From Bacteroides sp. CAG:1076 (GTDB lineage: Bacteria; Bacteroidota; Bacteroidia; Bacteroidales; Bacteroidaceae), in the NCBI GenBank assembly GCA_000436795.1, contig HF993171.1, positions 1 to 19,279 on the forward strand: DNA of 19,279 nucleotides, given 5' to 3'. The notes under the pieces are model-generated. The model was not told the DNA's origin and searched no databases. It was given only the letters and a program-made list of their open reading frames with translations. Below are positions 1-7,173 of this stretch, in pieces. Positions within the stretch are counted from its first letter, which is position 1, and the number at the start of each line of letters is the position of its first letter. The position numbers were made by a program, and so were the translations under genes.

Positions 1-54
1 AAGAAAGAACAGACATAAAAGCAAAAAATAATTGTTAGTCTGTCCGACTTCAAT

Positions 55-102
55 AAAGAACAAACTTGTAAAGCTCCTACTAGTCTTTCAGGTTTGTTCT
101 TT
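55..102 (+). terminator. Hairpin, probable terminator of the gene left of the window
   Basis: A 14-bp stem (55-68 with 89-102, one G-T wobble) of the form AAAGAACAAACTTG / CAGGTTTGTTCTTT encloses a 20-nt loop. It lies before rng and after no gene inside the window, so it most likely ends a transcript arriving from the left. The right arm itself is T-rich, but no clean T-tract follows, so termination strength is uncertain. It could instead act as a leader structure of rng. Confidence 0.55.
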
Positions 103-115
103 GTGTATTATGAAA

Positions 116-138
116 GTGCAGAAAAGACGAAACTGCAC
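116..138 (+). other. Small inverted repeat in the rng leader
   Basis: GTGCAG (116-121) is repeated inverted as CTGCAC (133-138) around an A-rich 11-nt loop, 41 nt before the rng start codon. It would form a short hairpin in the rng mRNA leader. RNase E/G messages in other bacteria can be autoregulated through leader hairpins; here that role is only a guess. No Bacteroides -7 box is evident between 100 and 180. Confidence 0.3.
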
Positions 139-179
139 CCCCTAAACGCATTATTAACACTCTAAAAACTAAGTAACAA

Positions 180-1754
180 GTGACAAGCGAATTAGTAGTA
201 GATGTACAGCCCAAAGAGATCTCAATCGCACTTCTGGAGGATAAAAATCTGGTAGAATTCCAAAAAGAAGAGCGAAACCTTTCCTTCTCAGTGGGCAATA
301 TGTACGTGGGCAAGGTACGTAAACTTATGCCCGGACTGAATGCCTGCTTCGTAGACGTAGGCTTCGAAAAAGACGCTTTCCTTCACTACTTAGACCTCGG
401 ACCTCAATTTACTTCTCATCAGAAGTATCTGAAGCAAGTTATCAGCGACAGAAAAAAACTTTATCCCATGTCGAAAGCTTCCATCATGCCTGACATCGAC
501 AAAGACGGAACAATCTCTACCGTACTACAGCAAGGACAGGAAGTTATCGTACAAATCGTAAAGGAACCAATTTCCACAAAAGGACCGCGACTGACATGTG
601 AACTGTCTTTTGCCGGACGATACCTTGTTTTGATTCCATTTAATGATAAAGTTTCGGTTTCCCAGAAAATCAAGTCAAGCGAAGAACGTGCACGCTTAAA
701 ACAATTATTGCAAAGTATCAAACCTAAGAACTTCGGAGTAATCGTACGTACCGTAGCCGAAGGTAAGCGCGTAGCAGAACTGGATGCCGAACTGAAAGTG
801 TTGCTGAAACATTGGGAAGACACCATCACAAAAGTCCAGAAGGCAACCAAATTGCCATCGCTGGTATACGAGGAAACAAGTCGTACAGTTGCCATGTTGC
901 GCGATTTGTTTAATCCGTCGTACGAAAATATTTATGTAAACGATGAAAGTGTTTACAATGAAGTAAAAGATTATGTAACGCTTATTGCTCCCGAGCGCTC
1001 GGGTATTGTTAAGCTTTACAAAGGACAGCTTCCCATTTTCGATAACTTTGCTATTACCAAGCAGATCAAATCGTCGTTCGGAAAGACGGTTTCATACAAG
1101 AGCGGAGCCTACCTCATTATAGAACATACCGAAGCACTGCATGTAGTAGACGTCAACAGCGGTAACCGCTCGAAATCGGGAAACGGACAAGAGGCGAATG
1201 CACTTGACGTAAATTTAGGAGCAGCCGATGAACTGGCACGACAGCTTCGGTTGAGAGATATGGGAGGTATCATCGTAGTCGACTTCATCGATATGAATCT
1301 TGCTGAGAACCGCCAGAAACTATACGAACGTATGTGCCAAAACATGCAGAAAGACCGTGCAAAGCACAATATTCTGCCACTCAGCAAATTCGGATTAATG
1401 CAGATAACCCGTCAAAGAGTACGGCCGGCAATGGACGTTACCACCGATGAAGACTGCCCGACTTGTTTTGGAAAAGGAAAGATAAAGCCTTCCATCCTGT
1501 TTACAGATACACTGGAAAGTAAAATTGACTACCTGGTCAATAAACTGAAGGTCAAAAAATTTACATTACATATTCATCCTTACGTAGCCGCATATATCAA
1601 TCAAGGAATTGTTTCTTTGAAACGGAAATGGCAAATGAAGTTTGGATTTGGAATAAAAATCATCCCAAATCAAAGCCTTGCCTTCCTGGAATATAAATTC
1701 TACGATGTACACGGTGAGGAGCTTGATATGAAAGAAGAATTTGAAATAAAATAA
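180..1754 (+). CDS. rng: Ribonuclease G (RNase E/G family)
   Basis: Endoribonuclease of the RNase E/G family, a cytoplasmic enzyme that cuts single-stranded AU-rich RNA and matures rRNA ends. The 524-residue protein has the size of RNase G and lacks the long C-terminal scaffold of RNase E. An S1-like RNA-binding region lies in the N-terminal part (about 35-130, GNMYVGKVRKLMPGLNACF). The catalytic site is readable: D324 in the DVNSGN motif and D368 in VVDFIDM fit the two metal-binding aspartates of E. coli RNase E (spacing 44 versus 43). C426 and C429 in CPTC fit the zinc-link pair. The start codon is GTG at 180; it gives the family's usual N-terminus (TSELVVDVQ) and no nearby ATG fits. The gene ends at its own terminator, so it is probably monocistronic. 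In Bacteroides it often lies near an HU gene, which may be the gene left of the window. Confidence 0.95.
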   Translation: MTSELVVDVQPKEISIALLEDKNLVEFQKEERNLSFSVGNMYVGKVRKLMPGLNACFVDVGFEKDAFLHYLDLGPQFTSHQKYLKQVISDRKKLYPMSKASIMPDIDKDGTISTVLQQGQEVIVQIVKEPISTKGPRLTCELSFAGRYLVLIPFNDKVSVSQKIKSSEERARLKQLLQSIKPKNFGVIVRTVAEGKRVAELDAELKVLLKHWEDTITKVQKATKLPSLVYEETSRTVAMLRDLFNPSYENIYVNDESVYNEVKDYVTLIAPERSGIVKLYKGQLPIFDNFAITKQIKSSFGKTVSYKSGAYLIIEHTEALHVVDVNSGNRSKSGNGQEANALDVNLGAADELARQLRLRDMGGIIVVDFIDMNLAENRQKLYERMCQNMQKDRAKHNILPLSKFGLMQITRQRVRPAMDVTTDEDCPTCFGKGKIKPSILFTDTLESKIDYLVNKLKVKKFTLHIHPYVAAYINQGIVSLKRKWQMKFGFGIKIIPNQSLAFLEYKFYDVHGEELDMKEEFEIK

Positions 1755-1778
1755 CTTTCGCATCTTTATTTCACCACG

Positions 1779-1825
1779 GAGAACCATATCATTATCTTGT
1801 ATATGATATGGTTCTCTTATTTTTA
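1779..1825 (+). terminator. Rho-independent terminator of rng
   Basis: A perfect 14-bp stem GAGAACCATATCAT / ATGATATGGTTCTC (1779-1792 with 1803-1816) with a 10-nt loop is followed by TTATTTTT. It starts 25 nt after the rng stop codon, a standard intrinsic terminator on the plus strand. Confidence 0.9.
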
Positions 1826-1898
1826 CTATAAAGCAACAAACGCTCTCTTTCCATTTAGAAAAGAATCTCAAGCATTTCCCGTTCACAAACAAAAAGGT

Positions 1899-1906
1899 TA
1901 TTTTTG
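1899..1906 (+). promoter_or_regulatory. Bacteroides -7 promoter box for queH
   Basis: TATTTTTG at 1899-1906 matches the Bacteroides housekeeping -7 consensus TAnnTTTG, 31 nt before the queH ATG. No clear -33 TTTG lies 19-21 bp upstream. Its position after the rng terminator supports a separate queH transcript starting near 1911. Confidence 0.55.
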
Positions 1907-1937
1907 CATATAGAAATATGCTATCCTCGAAAACGAT

Positions 1938-2549
1938 ATGAAAAAGAAAAAGTTTACTTTGGAAGTACCTGGTAATGCAAAACGTGTCTTGCTACACACT
2001 TGTTGTGCTCCTTGCTCATCTGCAATCATTGAATGCTTAATGCAACACGACATACGTCCCACCATCTACTACTGTAACCCCAACATCTACCCGCTGGAAG
2101 AATATAATATCCGCAAAAACGAATGTTCTCGTTATGCCCGTTCGCTGGGACTTGATATCATAGACGCTGATTACGACCACGAAGAATGGAGATGTACGGT
2201 AAAAGGGCTTGAGAATGAGCCGGAACGAGGAGGACGCTGCCTGCAATGTTTTAAGATGCGCCTGCGTGACACAGCACGTTACGCACACGAAAACGGCTTC
2301 ACCGTCATTACAACCACACTTGCTTCTTCACGATGGAAAAGTCTGGAACAGATAAATCAGGCTGGACATTATGCCGTAGAACCTTACCCCGACGTAATCT
2401 GGTGGGAGCAGAACTGGCGAAAAGGTGGACTGAGCGAACGACGTATCGCCATCATTAAAGAATATAATTTCTACAACCAGCGCTATTGTGGCTGCGAATT
2501 CAGTATGCGCAAGGATGAGATAATCCCATCAGACCCTGAAGAGAAATAA
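1938..2549 (+). CDS. queH: Epoxyqueuosine reductase QueH
   Basis: QueH (formerly DUF208) does the last step of queuosine synthesis in tRNA, reducing epoxyqueuosine to queuosine, and is unrelated in sequence to the cobalamin-dependent QueG. The 203-residue protein is full length for the family. Its cysteine pattern is diagnostic: C22-C23 and C26 in LLHTCCAPCSS, C101-x-x-C104 in GGRCLQCFKMR, and C184-x-C186 in RYCGCEFS. In the family these provide the iron-sulfur site and a redox-active cysteine pair. Other family signatures are YYCNPNIYPLEEY and TTTLASSRWKS. The ATG at 1938 gives the usual short lysine-rich N-terminus. The gene lies between the rng terminator and the efflux operon, has its own -7 box and is probably transcribed alone. 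No queuosine transport or other biosynthesis gene is in the window. Confidence 0.95.
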   Translation: MKKKKFTLEVPGNAKRVLLHTCCAPCSSAIIECLMQHDIRPTIYYCNPNIYPLEEYNIRKNECSRYARSLGLDIIDADYDHEEWRCTVKGLENEPERGGRCLQCFKMRLRDTARYAHENGFTVITTTLASSRWKSLEQINQAGHYAVEPYPDVIWWEQNWRKGGLSERRIAIIKEYNFYNQRYCGCEFSMRKDEIIPSDPEEK

Positions 2550-2563
2550 AAGCCGCCATGCCC

Positions 2564-2587
2564 AATTAGTCAAATATTTGACTAATT
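2564..2587. promoter_or_regulatory. Perfect 24-bp palindrome, candidate MarR operator
   Basis: The left half AATTAGTCAAAT and right half ATTTGACTAATT form a perfect palindrome with no spacer. It covers the -33 TTTG box (2577-2580) of the promoter in front of the marR gene that heads the efflux operon. MarR dimers typically bind palindromes of roughly 16-24 bp overlapping their own promoters, so this is the obvious autorepression site. It lies 14 nt after the queH stop codon. The lack of a GC-rich stem and T-tract argues against a terminator. Confidence 0.75.
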
Positions 2588-2608
2588 CAATAAAAATACC
2601 TACCTTTG
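2577..2608 (+). promoter_or_regulatory. Promoter of the marR-efflux operon
   Basis: TTTG at 2577-2580 and TACCTTTG at 2601-2608 match the Bacteroides -33 and -7 consensus (TTTG, TAnnTTTG) with 20 bp between them. Transcription should start near 2613, giving a leader of about 24 nt before the marR ATG. The -33 box lies inside the 24-bp palindrome, so a protein bound there would block RNA polymerase. Confidence 0.8.
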
Positions 2609-2636
2609 CAGCTCATTAAAAAATGATCAAACACTT

Positions 2637-3077
2637 ATGAGAGAAGGAGGAGAGTTTAGAGAGTTGATGCTGCAAGTATTCCGTACCCGCATGGCATTTC
2701 GCAGAGCAATGCAACGTACATTAAAAAGAAACAATGCGGGAATCACCTTCGAAATGCTGCAAGTACTGAGCAGCCTGTGGCACGAGCAAGGCATCACCCA
2801 GCAAGTACTGGCAGAACGCACTGCCAAGGATAAAGCATGTCTGACCAACCTGATGAACAATCTGGAGAAGAAAGGTTATGTCCGACGAGAAGAAGATCCA
2901 AACGACCGCCGGAGCAAGCTGGTCTTTCTCACAAACGAAGGAGAAGAATTCCGAAATCAAATTCGTCCCGTACTCGATCAGGTATATGTACATGCCGAAC
3001 AGATTATTGGTCTGGAAGGCATAAGAGTCATGATGTCCGAACTTAATTCTGTATATAATGTACTTGAAAATGTATAA
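2637..3077 (+). CDS. MarR-family repressor of the efflux operon
   Basis: A 146-residue MarR-type winged-helix regulator. The recognition region is ITQQVLAERTAKDKACLTNLMNNLEKKGYVRREEDPNDRRSK read in pieces: the helix-turn-helix lies at about residues 62-83 and the wing carries the typical D-P-N-D-R-R-S-K sequence near residues 86-93. The long terminal helices would form the dimer. MarR proteins usually repress multidrug-efflux operons and let go on binding aromatic or phenolic ligands. Here the gene leads the operon, its stop overlaps the start of the outer-membrane factor gene, and a perfect palindrome sits on its promoter, so autorepression together with the pump genes is the natural reading. 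The inducing ligand cannot be inferred. The start is ATG at 2637, in good position after the promoter. Confidence 0.92.
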   Translation: MREGGEFRELMLQVFRTRMAFRRAMQRTLKRNNAGITFEMLQVLSSLWHEQGITQQVLAERTAKDKACLTNLMNNLEKKGYVRREEDPNDRRSKLVFLTNEGEEFRNQIRPVLDQVYVHAEQIIGLEGIRVMMSELNSVYNVLENV

Positions 3078-4374
3078 GCCCTTACTCGCATTCCTATTGT
3101 TGAGCAGCAGCTATCCTTGTCTGGCTTCACCAACCGATTCGTTATTCCTTACAGTAGACGAGCTCTTTCAACGAGGTACAGAAAACAGTCTGAAGATTCA
3201 GGCGGACATGCTGAAAGAATCCGTTGCACACGAACAAAGCCAGACAGCCCGTACTTCACGGCTTCCCGATTTGCAAATCGGCCTGAAGGGCGGAGTCGTG
3301 GGACAGCCTGTTGTCTTTCAGCACGGCTTGTCATCACCCACCTACCCCGATACTCCCGACTGGTCTCAAAACTATGCCATCGACTTTACACAGCCCTTAT
3401 ATCAAGGAGGTAAAATACATTATTCCATCCGTAAGGCGGACTTACAAAAAAGCGTGGCATCGCTACAGACTGCAACCGACCGTGCGGATGTAAAACTCAA
3501 TCTGCTGGAGCAGTACATGAGCTTATTCAGTTTGTACCGCCAGCATGATGTCCTGACCCGAAACATCGAAGAATCAGAACGACGCCTGAAGGATATCCGC
3601 CAGATGAAAAAGGAAGGCTTGATAACAAATAACGATGTGTTGCGCAGTGAAATGCAACTCACCAACGACCGACTTTCACTGACAGAAACAGAGAACAGCA
3701 TTGCACTGGTATCTCAACAACTGGATATTCTGTTAGGCATCGACGAAAACCGTCTGCTATTGCCCGATACTACCCTGCTTTACCGAGCTGTAGCCCTTGA
3801 ACAGTACAACGATTATGTTTCCCAAGCCTGCATGAACGATCCTGCCATCCGGTTACTTCGGGAACAGACACAAGTAGCTCGCAACGATGTTCGTCTGGCA
3901 AAGGCCGCCAATTTGCCGAACGTATCACTCTACGCATCGAATACACTGGCACGCCCTGTTTCACGGACAATGGCCGATATGTACAACAATAACTGGAATA
4001 TCGGATTGTCTGTATCTTATCCGTTATCGGCACTTTACAAAAACAACCATAAAATAAAGGAAAGCAAACTGGCTGTAGCACTCAGTCAGAATACAGAAGA
4101 ACAAAAGATACAACAAATAAGAGTGAACGTACGCACAGCCTATCTCCGTCATCGTGAAGCTTTACAGCAAGTAGAAGCATTGAAACTTTCAGTCAAGCAG
4201 GCTCAAGAGAATTACCGGATTATGCAAAACCGCTACCTGAGCCAGTTGGCCATTCTGACCGATTTGCTGGATGCTAATTCCGTCCGTCTGAACGCAGAAC
4301 TCCAACTAACTTCGGCACGTACCCGAGTTATCTATACTTATTATCAACTGGAACGCGCCTGCGGACGCCTTTAA
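3058..4374 (+). CDS. TolC-family outer membrane efflux protein
   Basis: Outer-membrane channel of a tripartite efflux pump (OEP/TolC family). The 438-residue protein begins with a signal peptide (hydrophobic LLAFLLLSSS, likely cleavage after CLA, about residue 23). It then shows the long helical repeats of the family, such as LSLTETENSIALVSQQLDILLG and a C-terminal copy around LQLTSARTRVIYTYYQLERACG. Typical beta-barrel wording (IDFTQPLYQGGKI, IGLSVSYPLS) precedes the helices in each half. The cysteine near the signal (YPC) lacks a lipobox, so it is probably not a lipoprotein. ATG at 3058 overlaps marR by 20 bp; the in-frame ATG at 3070 overlaps by 8 bp and gives an equally good signal peptide, so the start is uncertain by four residues. 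It is followed 26 bp later by the adaptor gene. Confidence 0.92.
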   Translation: MYLKMYKPLLAFLLLSSSYPCLASPTDSLFLTVDELFQRGTENSLKIQADMLKESVAHEQSQTARTSRLPDLQIGLKGGVVGQPVVFQHGLSSPTYPDTPDWSQNYAIDFTQPLYQGGKIHYSIRKADLQKSVASLQTATDRADVKLNLLEQYMSLFSLYRQHDVLTRNIEESERRLKDIRQMKKEGLITNNDVLRSEMQLTNDRLSLTETENSIALVSQQLDILLGIDENRLLLPDTTLLYRAVALEQYNDYVSQACMNDPAIRLLREQTQVARNDVRLAKAANLPNVSLYASNTLARPVSRTMADMYNNNWNIGLSVSYPLSALYKNNHKIKESKLAVALSQNTEEQKIQQIRVNVRTAYLRHREALQQVEALKLSVKQAQENYRIMQNRYLSQLAILTDLLDANSVRLNAELQLTSARTRVIYTYYQLERACGRL

Positions 4375-4400
4375 TACAACCAACTTAACCAACACTTGCT

Positions 4401-5468
4401 ATGTCTGAATTAAAACTGAAACAGCAGAAACTCAAGAAACTGAAAGTTCGCAACATCATACTGAACATGATTTGCATCACCTTGGCAGGCTCAGGACTAT
4501 GGTGGACAGCCAATTACTTTTGGCGTTACTTCAACTATGAAGTTACAAACGACGCATTTGTCGACCAATATGTAATACCCCTGAATATCCGTGCTACAGG
4601 ATATATCAGAGAAGTCCGGTTTACAGAACACCAGTTCGTACGGCAAGGAGATACATTACTGGTTCTCGACAACCGTGAATATAAGATAAGAGTCAAAGAA
4701 GCCGAAGCTGCCTTACTCGATGCAAAGGGTTCAAAAGATGCACTTCATTCGGGTATTGAGACCTCACACACCAACATCGCCGTACAGGAAGCAAACATTG
4801 CCGAGGCTAAAGCCAAGCTTTGGCAACTGGAACAGGATTATCATCGCTTTGAACGCCTGCTGAAAGAAGAATCCGTACCCGAACAGCAATACGAACAGGC
4901 CAAAGCAGCCTACGACGCAGCCCAGGCACGCTATCAGGCATTACTCGAACAAAAGCGTGTTGCCTTATCACAATATACAGAGGCAAGCAAGAAAAATACC
5001 AGTGCCGAAGCTGCCATTCTGCGAAAAGAGGCCGATCTGGATCTGGCACGCCTGAACTTATCGTACACTATAGTAACAGCACCTTACGACGGATACATGG
5101 GACGTCGTACACTGGAGCCTGGACAATTCGTACAGGCCGGCCAGACAATTTCATACCTGGTCCGCAGCAAGGATAAATGGATTACTGCCAACTATAAGGA
5201 AACGCAAATAGTAAATATTTATATCGGACAGCCGGTACGCATCAAGGTAGACGCATTGCCCGGAAAAGTATTCAATGGAAAAGTTACCGCCATTTCCGAA
5301 GCAACCGGTTCAAAATACTCTCTTGTACCGACCGACAATTCGGCAGGTAATTTTGTAAAAGTACAGCAGCGCATACCAGTCCGTATCGATATTACCGACA
5401 TCAGTGAAGAAGACGCACAACACCTGCGTGCCGGAATGATGGTAGAAACAGAAGCCCTACGCAAATGA
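4401..5468 (+). CDS. EmrA-like HlyD-family membrane fusion protein
   Basis: Periplasmic adaptor that joins the MFS pump to the TolC-like channel. The 355-residue chain has a short basic cytoplasmic N-terminus, one membrane anchor at about residues 18-40, and then the first half of the barrel-sandwich domain (ATGYIREVRFTEHQFVRQGD). A coiled-coil hairpin follows at about 95-215, rich in A, E, Q and K. The second lipoyl half reads TIVTAPYDGYMGRRTLEPGQ and the beta-barrel region contains SLVPTDNSAGNFVKVQQRIP, close to the EmrA signature around PDNATGNFVKV. This places it with EmrA rather than with RND adaptors such as AcrA. The last codon overlaps the MFS start in an ATGA junction, so translation of the two is probably coupled. 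Confidence 0.93.
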   Translation: MSELKLKQQKLKKLKVRNIILNMICITLAGSGLWWTANYFWRYFNYEVTNDAFVDQYVIPLNIRATGYIREVRFTEHQFVRQGDTLLVLDNREYKIRVKEAEAALLDAKGSKDALHSGIETSHTNIAVQEANIAEAKAKLWQLEQDYHRFERLLKEESVPEQQYEQAKAAYDAAQARYQALLEQKRVALSQYTEASKKNTSAEAAILRKEADLDLARLNLSYTIVTAPYDGYMGRRTLEPGQFVQAGQTISYLVRSKDKWITANYKETQIVNIYIGQPVRIKVDALPGKVFNGKVTAISEATGSKYSLVPTDNSAGNFVKVQQRIPVRIDITDISEEDAQHLRAGMMVETEALRK

Positions 5469-7069
5469 TTAACATGAGAGAACTGGGAGTTCCCGTGCGG
5501 AAATGGGTTCCCAACTGGCTGGCACTGGTTAGTGTCTTTATCATTATTCTTCCGGTAACCATGCTTAACGGTTCATATACCGGCAGCATGCTGGAGGTTT
5601 CGAATACCTTAGGAACCAATACCGAAGATATCACTATGGGATATTATGCGGCTTCGGCGGGAATGGCCATAGCCTACCCTATCGTACCCAAAGTTCTGGC
5701 AGCCTTCTCTCCAAAGTCCTTATTACTGTCAGACCTCTCCTTACAAATTATACTCAGTTGGATATGCGCCCGCTCGCAAAGCGCCGACATACTAATTGTC
5801 GCCAGCTTTGCCATCGGTTTTCTGAAGGGCTTTCTTATGCTTTGGTTCATCCGTCATGCACAAAAAATATTCAGTCCTAAAAATGTCCGCAGCGAGTTTT
5901 ATTCTTACTTCTATCCGCTGGTATATGGAGGAGGACAACTTTCGATGGTGCTTACCGCAGAACTTGCCTACCATTACGACTGGAAGTACATGTACTACTT
6001 CATGATGCTTCTGCTAATGCTCGCCATTCTGGTCATTATTATCTGTTACCGCCACGACCGCCCACTGAAGAAAATACCTGTAGAAGAGCTCCACCTGCGC
6101 GAAATGTTCGTCATTGCCATCGGCCTGCTGATGTTGATGTATGTCATTAATTACGGAAAAGTACTCGACTGGATGTCGTCTTACAAGATATGTGCCTATA
6201 TCATTATAGCTCCCATTCTGATTGCTTTCTTTGTATGGATGCAATATCACTCTCAGAACCCGTACGTCAATCTGGCTCCCTTATACCAGCCTAAGGCCAT
6301 TATCGGCTATTTCTACATGATGCTCATCATGTTTTTCAGTACCTCAACTACCCTGCTGACAAACTACATGACTTCTATCCTGAAGGTGGATACTACGCAC
6401 TCCTACGTGCTTTATATCTGGCTTTTACCAGGTTATCTGTTAGGCGCTTTCATCTGCTTCTGGTGGTTCAGGTGGCAACGCTGGCGTTTCCGTTTCTTCA
6501 TAGCCGGAGGCATGGCATGCTTTGCTGCATTCTTCGGAATCCTGTATTTCGGCATATCGCCCGAAAGCACCTACGAAATGCTTTACTTTCCCATCTTCCT
6601 GCGTGGTCTCGGCATGCTTTCCTTGATTATCGCCTTTGCCCTGTTCGCCGTAGAAGACCTGAACCCGAAGTTTCTGCTCTCGAATGCTTTTTTTCTCATC
6701 ATCTTCCGTTCGGTGCTGGCTCCTATCATCGCGACTTCTTTTTATAGCAACACCTTATACCGGCTGGAACAAAAATACATGCATTCTCTGTCCGAAACCA
6801 TCACGATGGCCGATCCCCTTGCTGCTTCCAGATTCTCGCAATCGGTCGCAAACGGTCTGGTACAGGGACACGGATATGCAGAAGCAACCCAACTTGCCAC
6901 GACATCACTCTACACTACCCTGCAACAACAAAGTCTGCTATTGGCATTAAAGGAAATCTTGGGCTGGCTGTTTATTATTACATTGGTTATCGCTATCATC
7001 TCACGCTTTATACCATTCCATAAAACAATTAGAGTAACCTTTGCCAAGACTGGCGATGATATGGTATAA
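5465..7069 (+). CDS. EmrB-like MFS multidrug transporter (DHA2 type)
   Basis: Inner-membrane drug:H+ antiporter of the major facilitator superfamily. The 534 residues contain 14 hydrophobic segments, the count of the DHA2/EmrB subfamily; the first is LALVSVFIIILPVTMLNG (about 19-36) and the last LGWLFIITLVIAIISRFI. A hydrophilic loop of roughly 50 residues lies between segments 13 and 14 (around QKYMHSLSETITMADP), as in EmrB. The ATG at 5465 overlaps the adaptor stop codon (ATGA); a second ATG three codons on is possible. The pairing with EmrA-like and TolC-like genes shows it works in a tripartite pump that expels substrates across both membranes. The substrate range is unknown; EmrB relatives move hydrophobic uncouplers and antibiotics. 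Transcription ends at the hairpin 61 nt downstream. Confidence 0.92.
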   Translation: MINMRELGVPVRKWVPNWLALVSVFIIILPVTMLNGSYTGSMLEVSNTLGTNTEDITMGYYAASAGMAIAYPIVPKVLAAFSPKSLLLSDLSLQIILSWICARSQSADILIVASFAIGFLKGFLMLWFIRHAQKIFSPKNVRSEFYSYFYPLVYGGGQLSMVLTAELAYHYDWKYMYYFMMLLLMLAILVIIICYRHDRPLKKIPVEELHLREMFVIAIGLLMLMYVINYGKVLDWMSSYKICAYIIIAPILIAFFVWMQYHSQNPYVNLAPLYQPKAIIGYFYMMLIMFFSTSTTLLTNYMTSILKVDTTHSYVLYIWLLPGYLLGAFICFWWFRWQRWRFRFFIAGGMACFAAFFGILYFGISPESTYEMLYFPIFLRGLGMLSLIIAFALFAVEDLNPKFLLSNAFFLIIFRSVLAPIIATSFYSNTLYRLEQKYMHSLSETITMADPLAASRFSQSVANGLVQGHGYAEATQLATTSLYTTLQQQSLLLALKEILGWLFIITLVIAIISRFIPFHKTIRVTFAKTGDDMV

Positions 7070-7130
7070 CAATCGCCAACATGATGACCGCTGCATCAAT
7101 ACGTTATCGGTAGAAAGTCCTAAAAAATAA

Positions 7131-7168
7131 AAGAAATAAGGCTACCCCGTAAGGCAGCCTTATTTCTT
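7131..7168. terminator. Bidirectional terminator between convergent genes
   Basis: A perfect 13-bp stem AAGAAATAAGGCT / AGCCTTATTTCTT (7131-7143 with 7156-7168) lies between the MFS gene on plus and the peptidase gene on minus. Read on minus it is followed by TTTATTTTTT, a good terminator for the peptidase gene, whose stop is only 5 bp away. On plus the right arm TTATTTCTT can serve as the U-rich end for the efflux operon. Confidence 0.85.
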
Positions 7169-7173
7169 ATAAC

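Noticed and set aside
1779..2549. rng and queH as one operon
   Set aside because: A strong terminator follows rng and a -7 box precedes queH, so they are more likely separate transcripts.
2564..2587. The 24-bp palindrome as a queH terminator
   Set aside because: It is AT-rich with no loop or T-tract, and it overlaps a consensus promoter; an operator explains it better.
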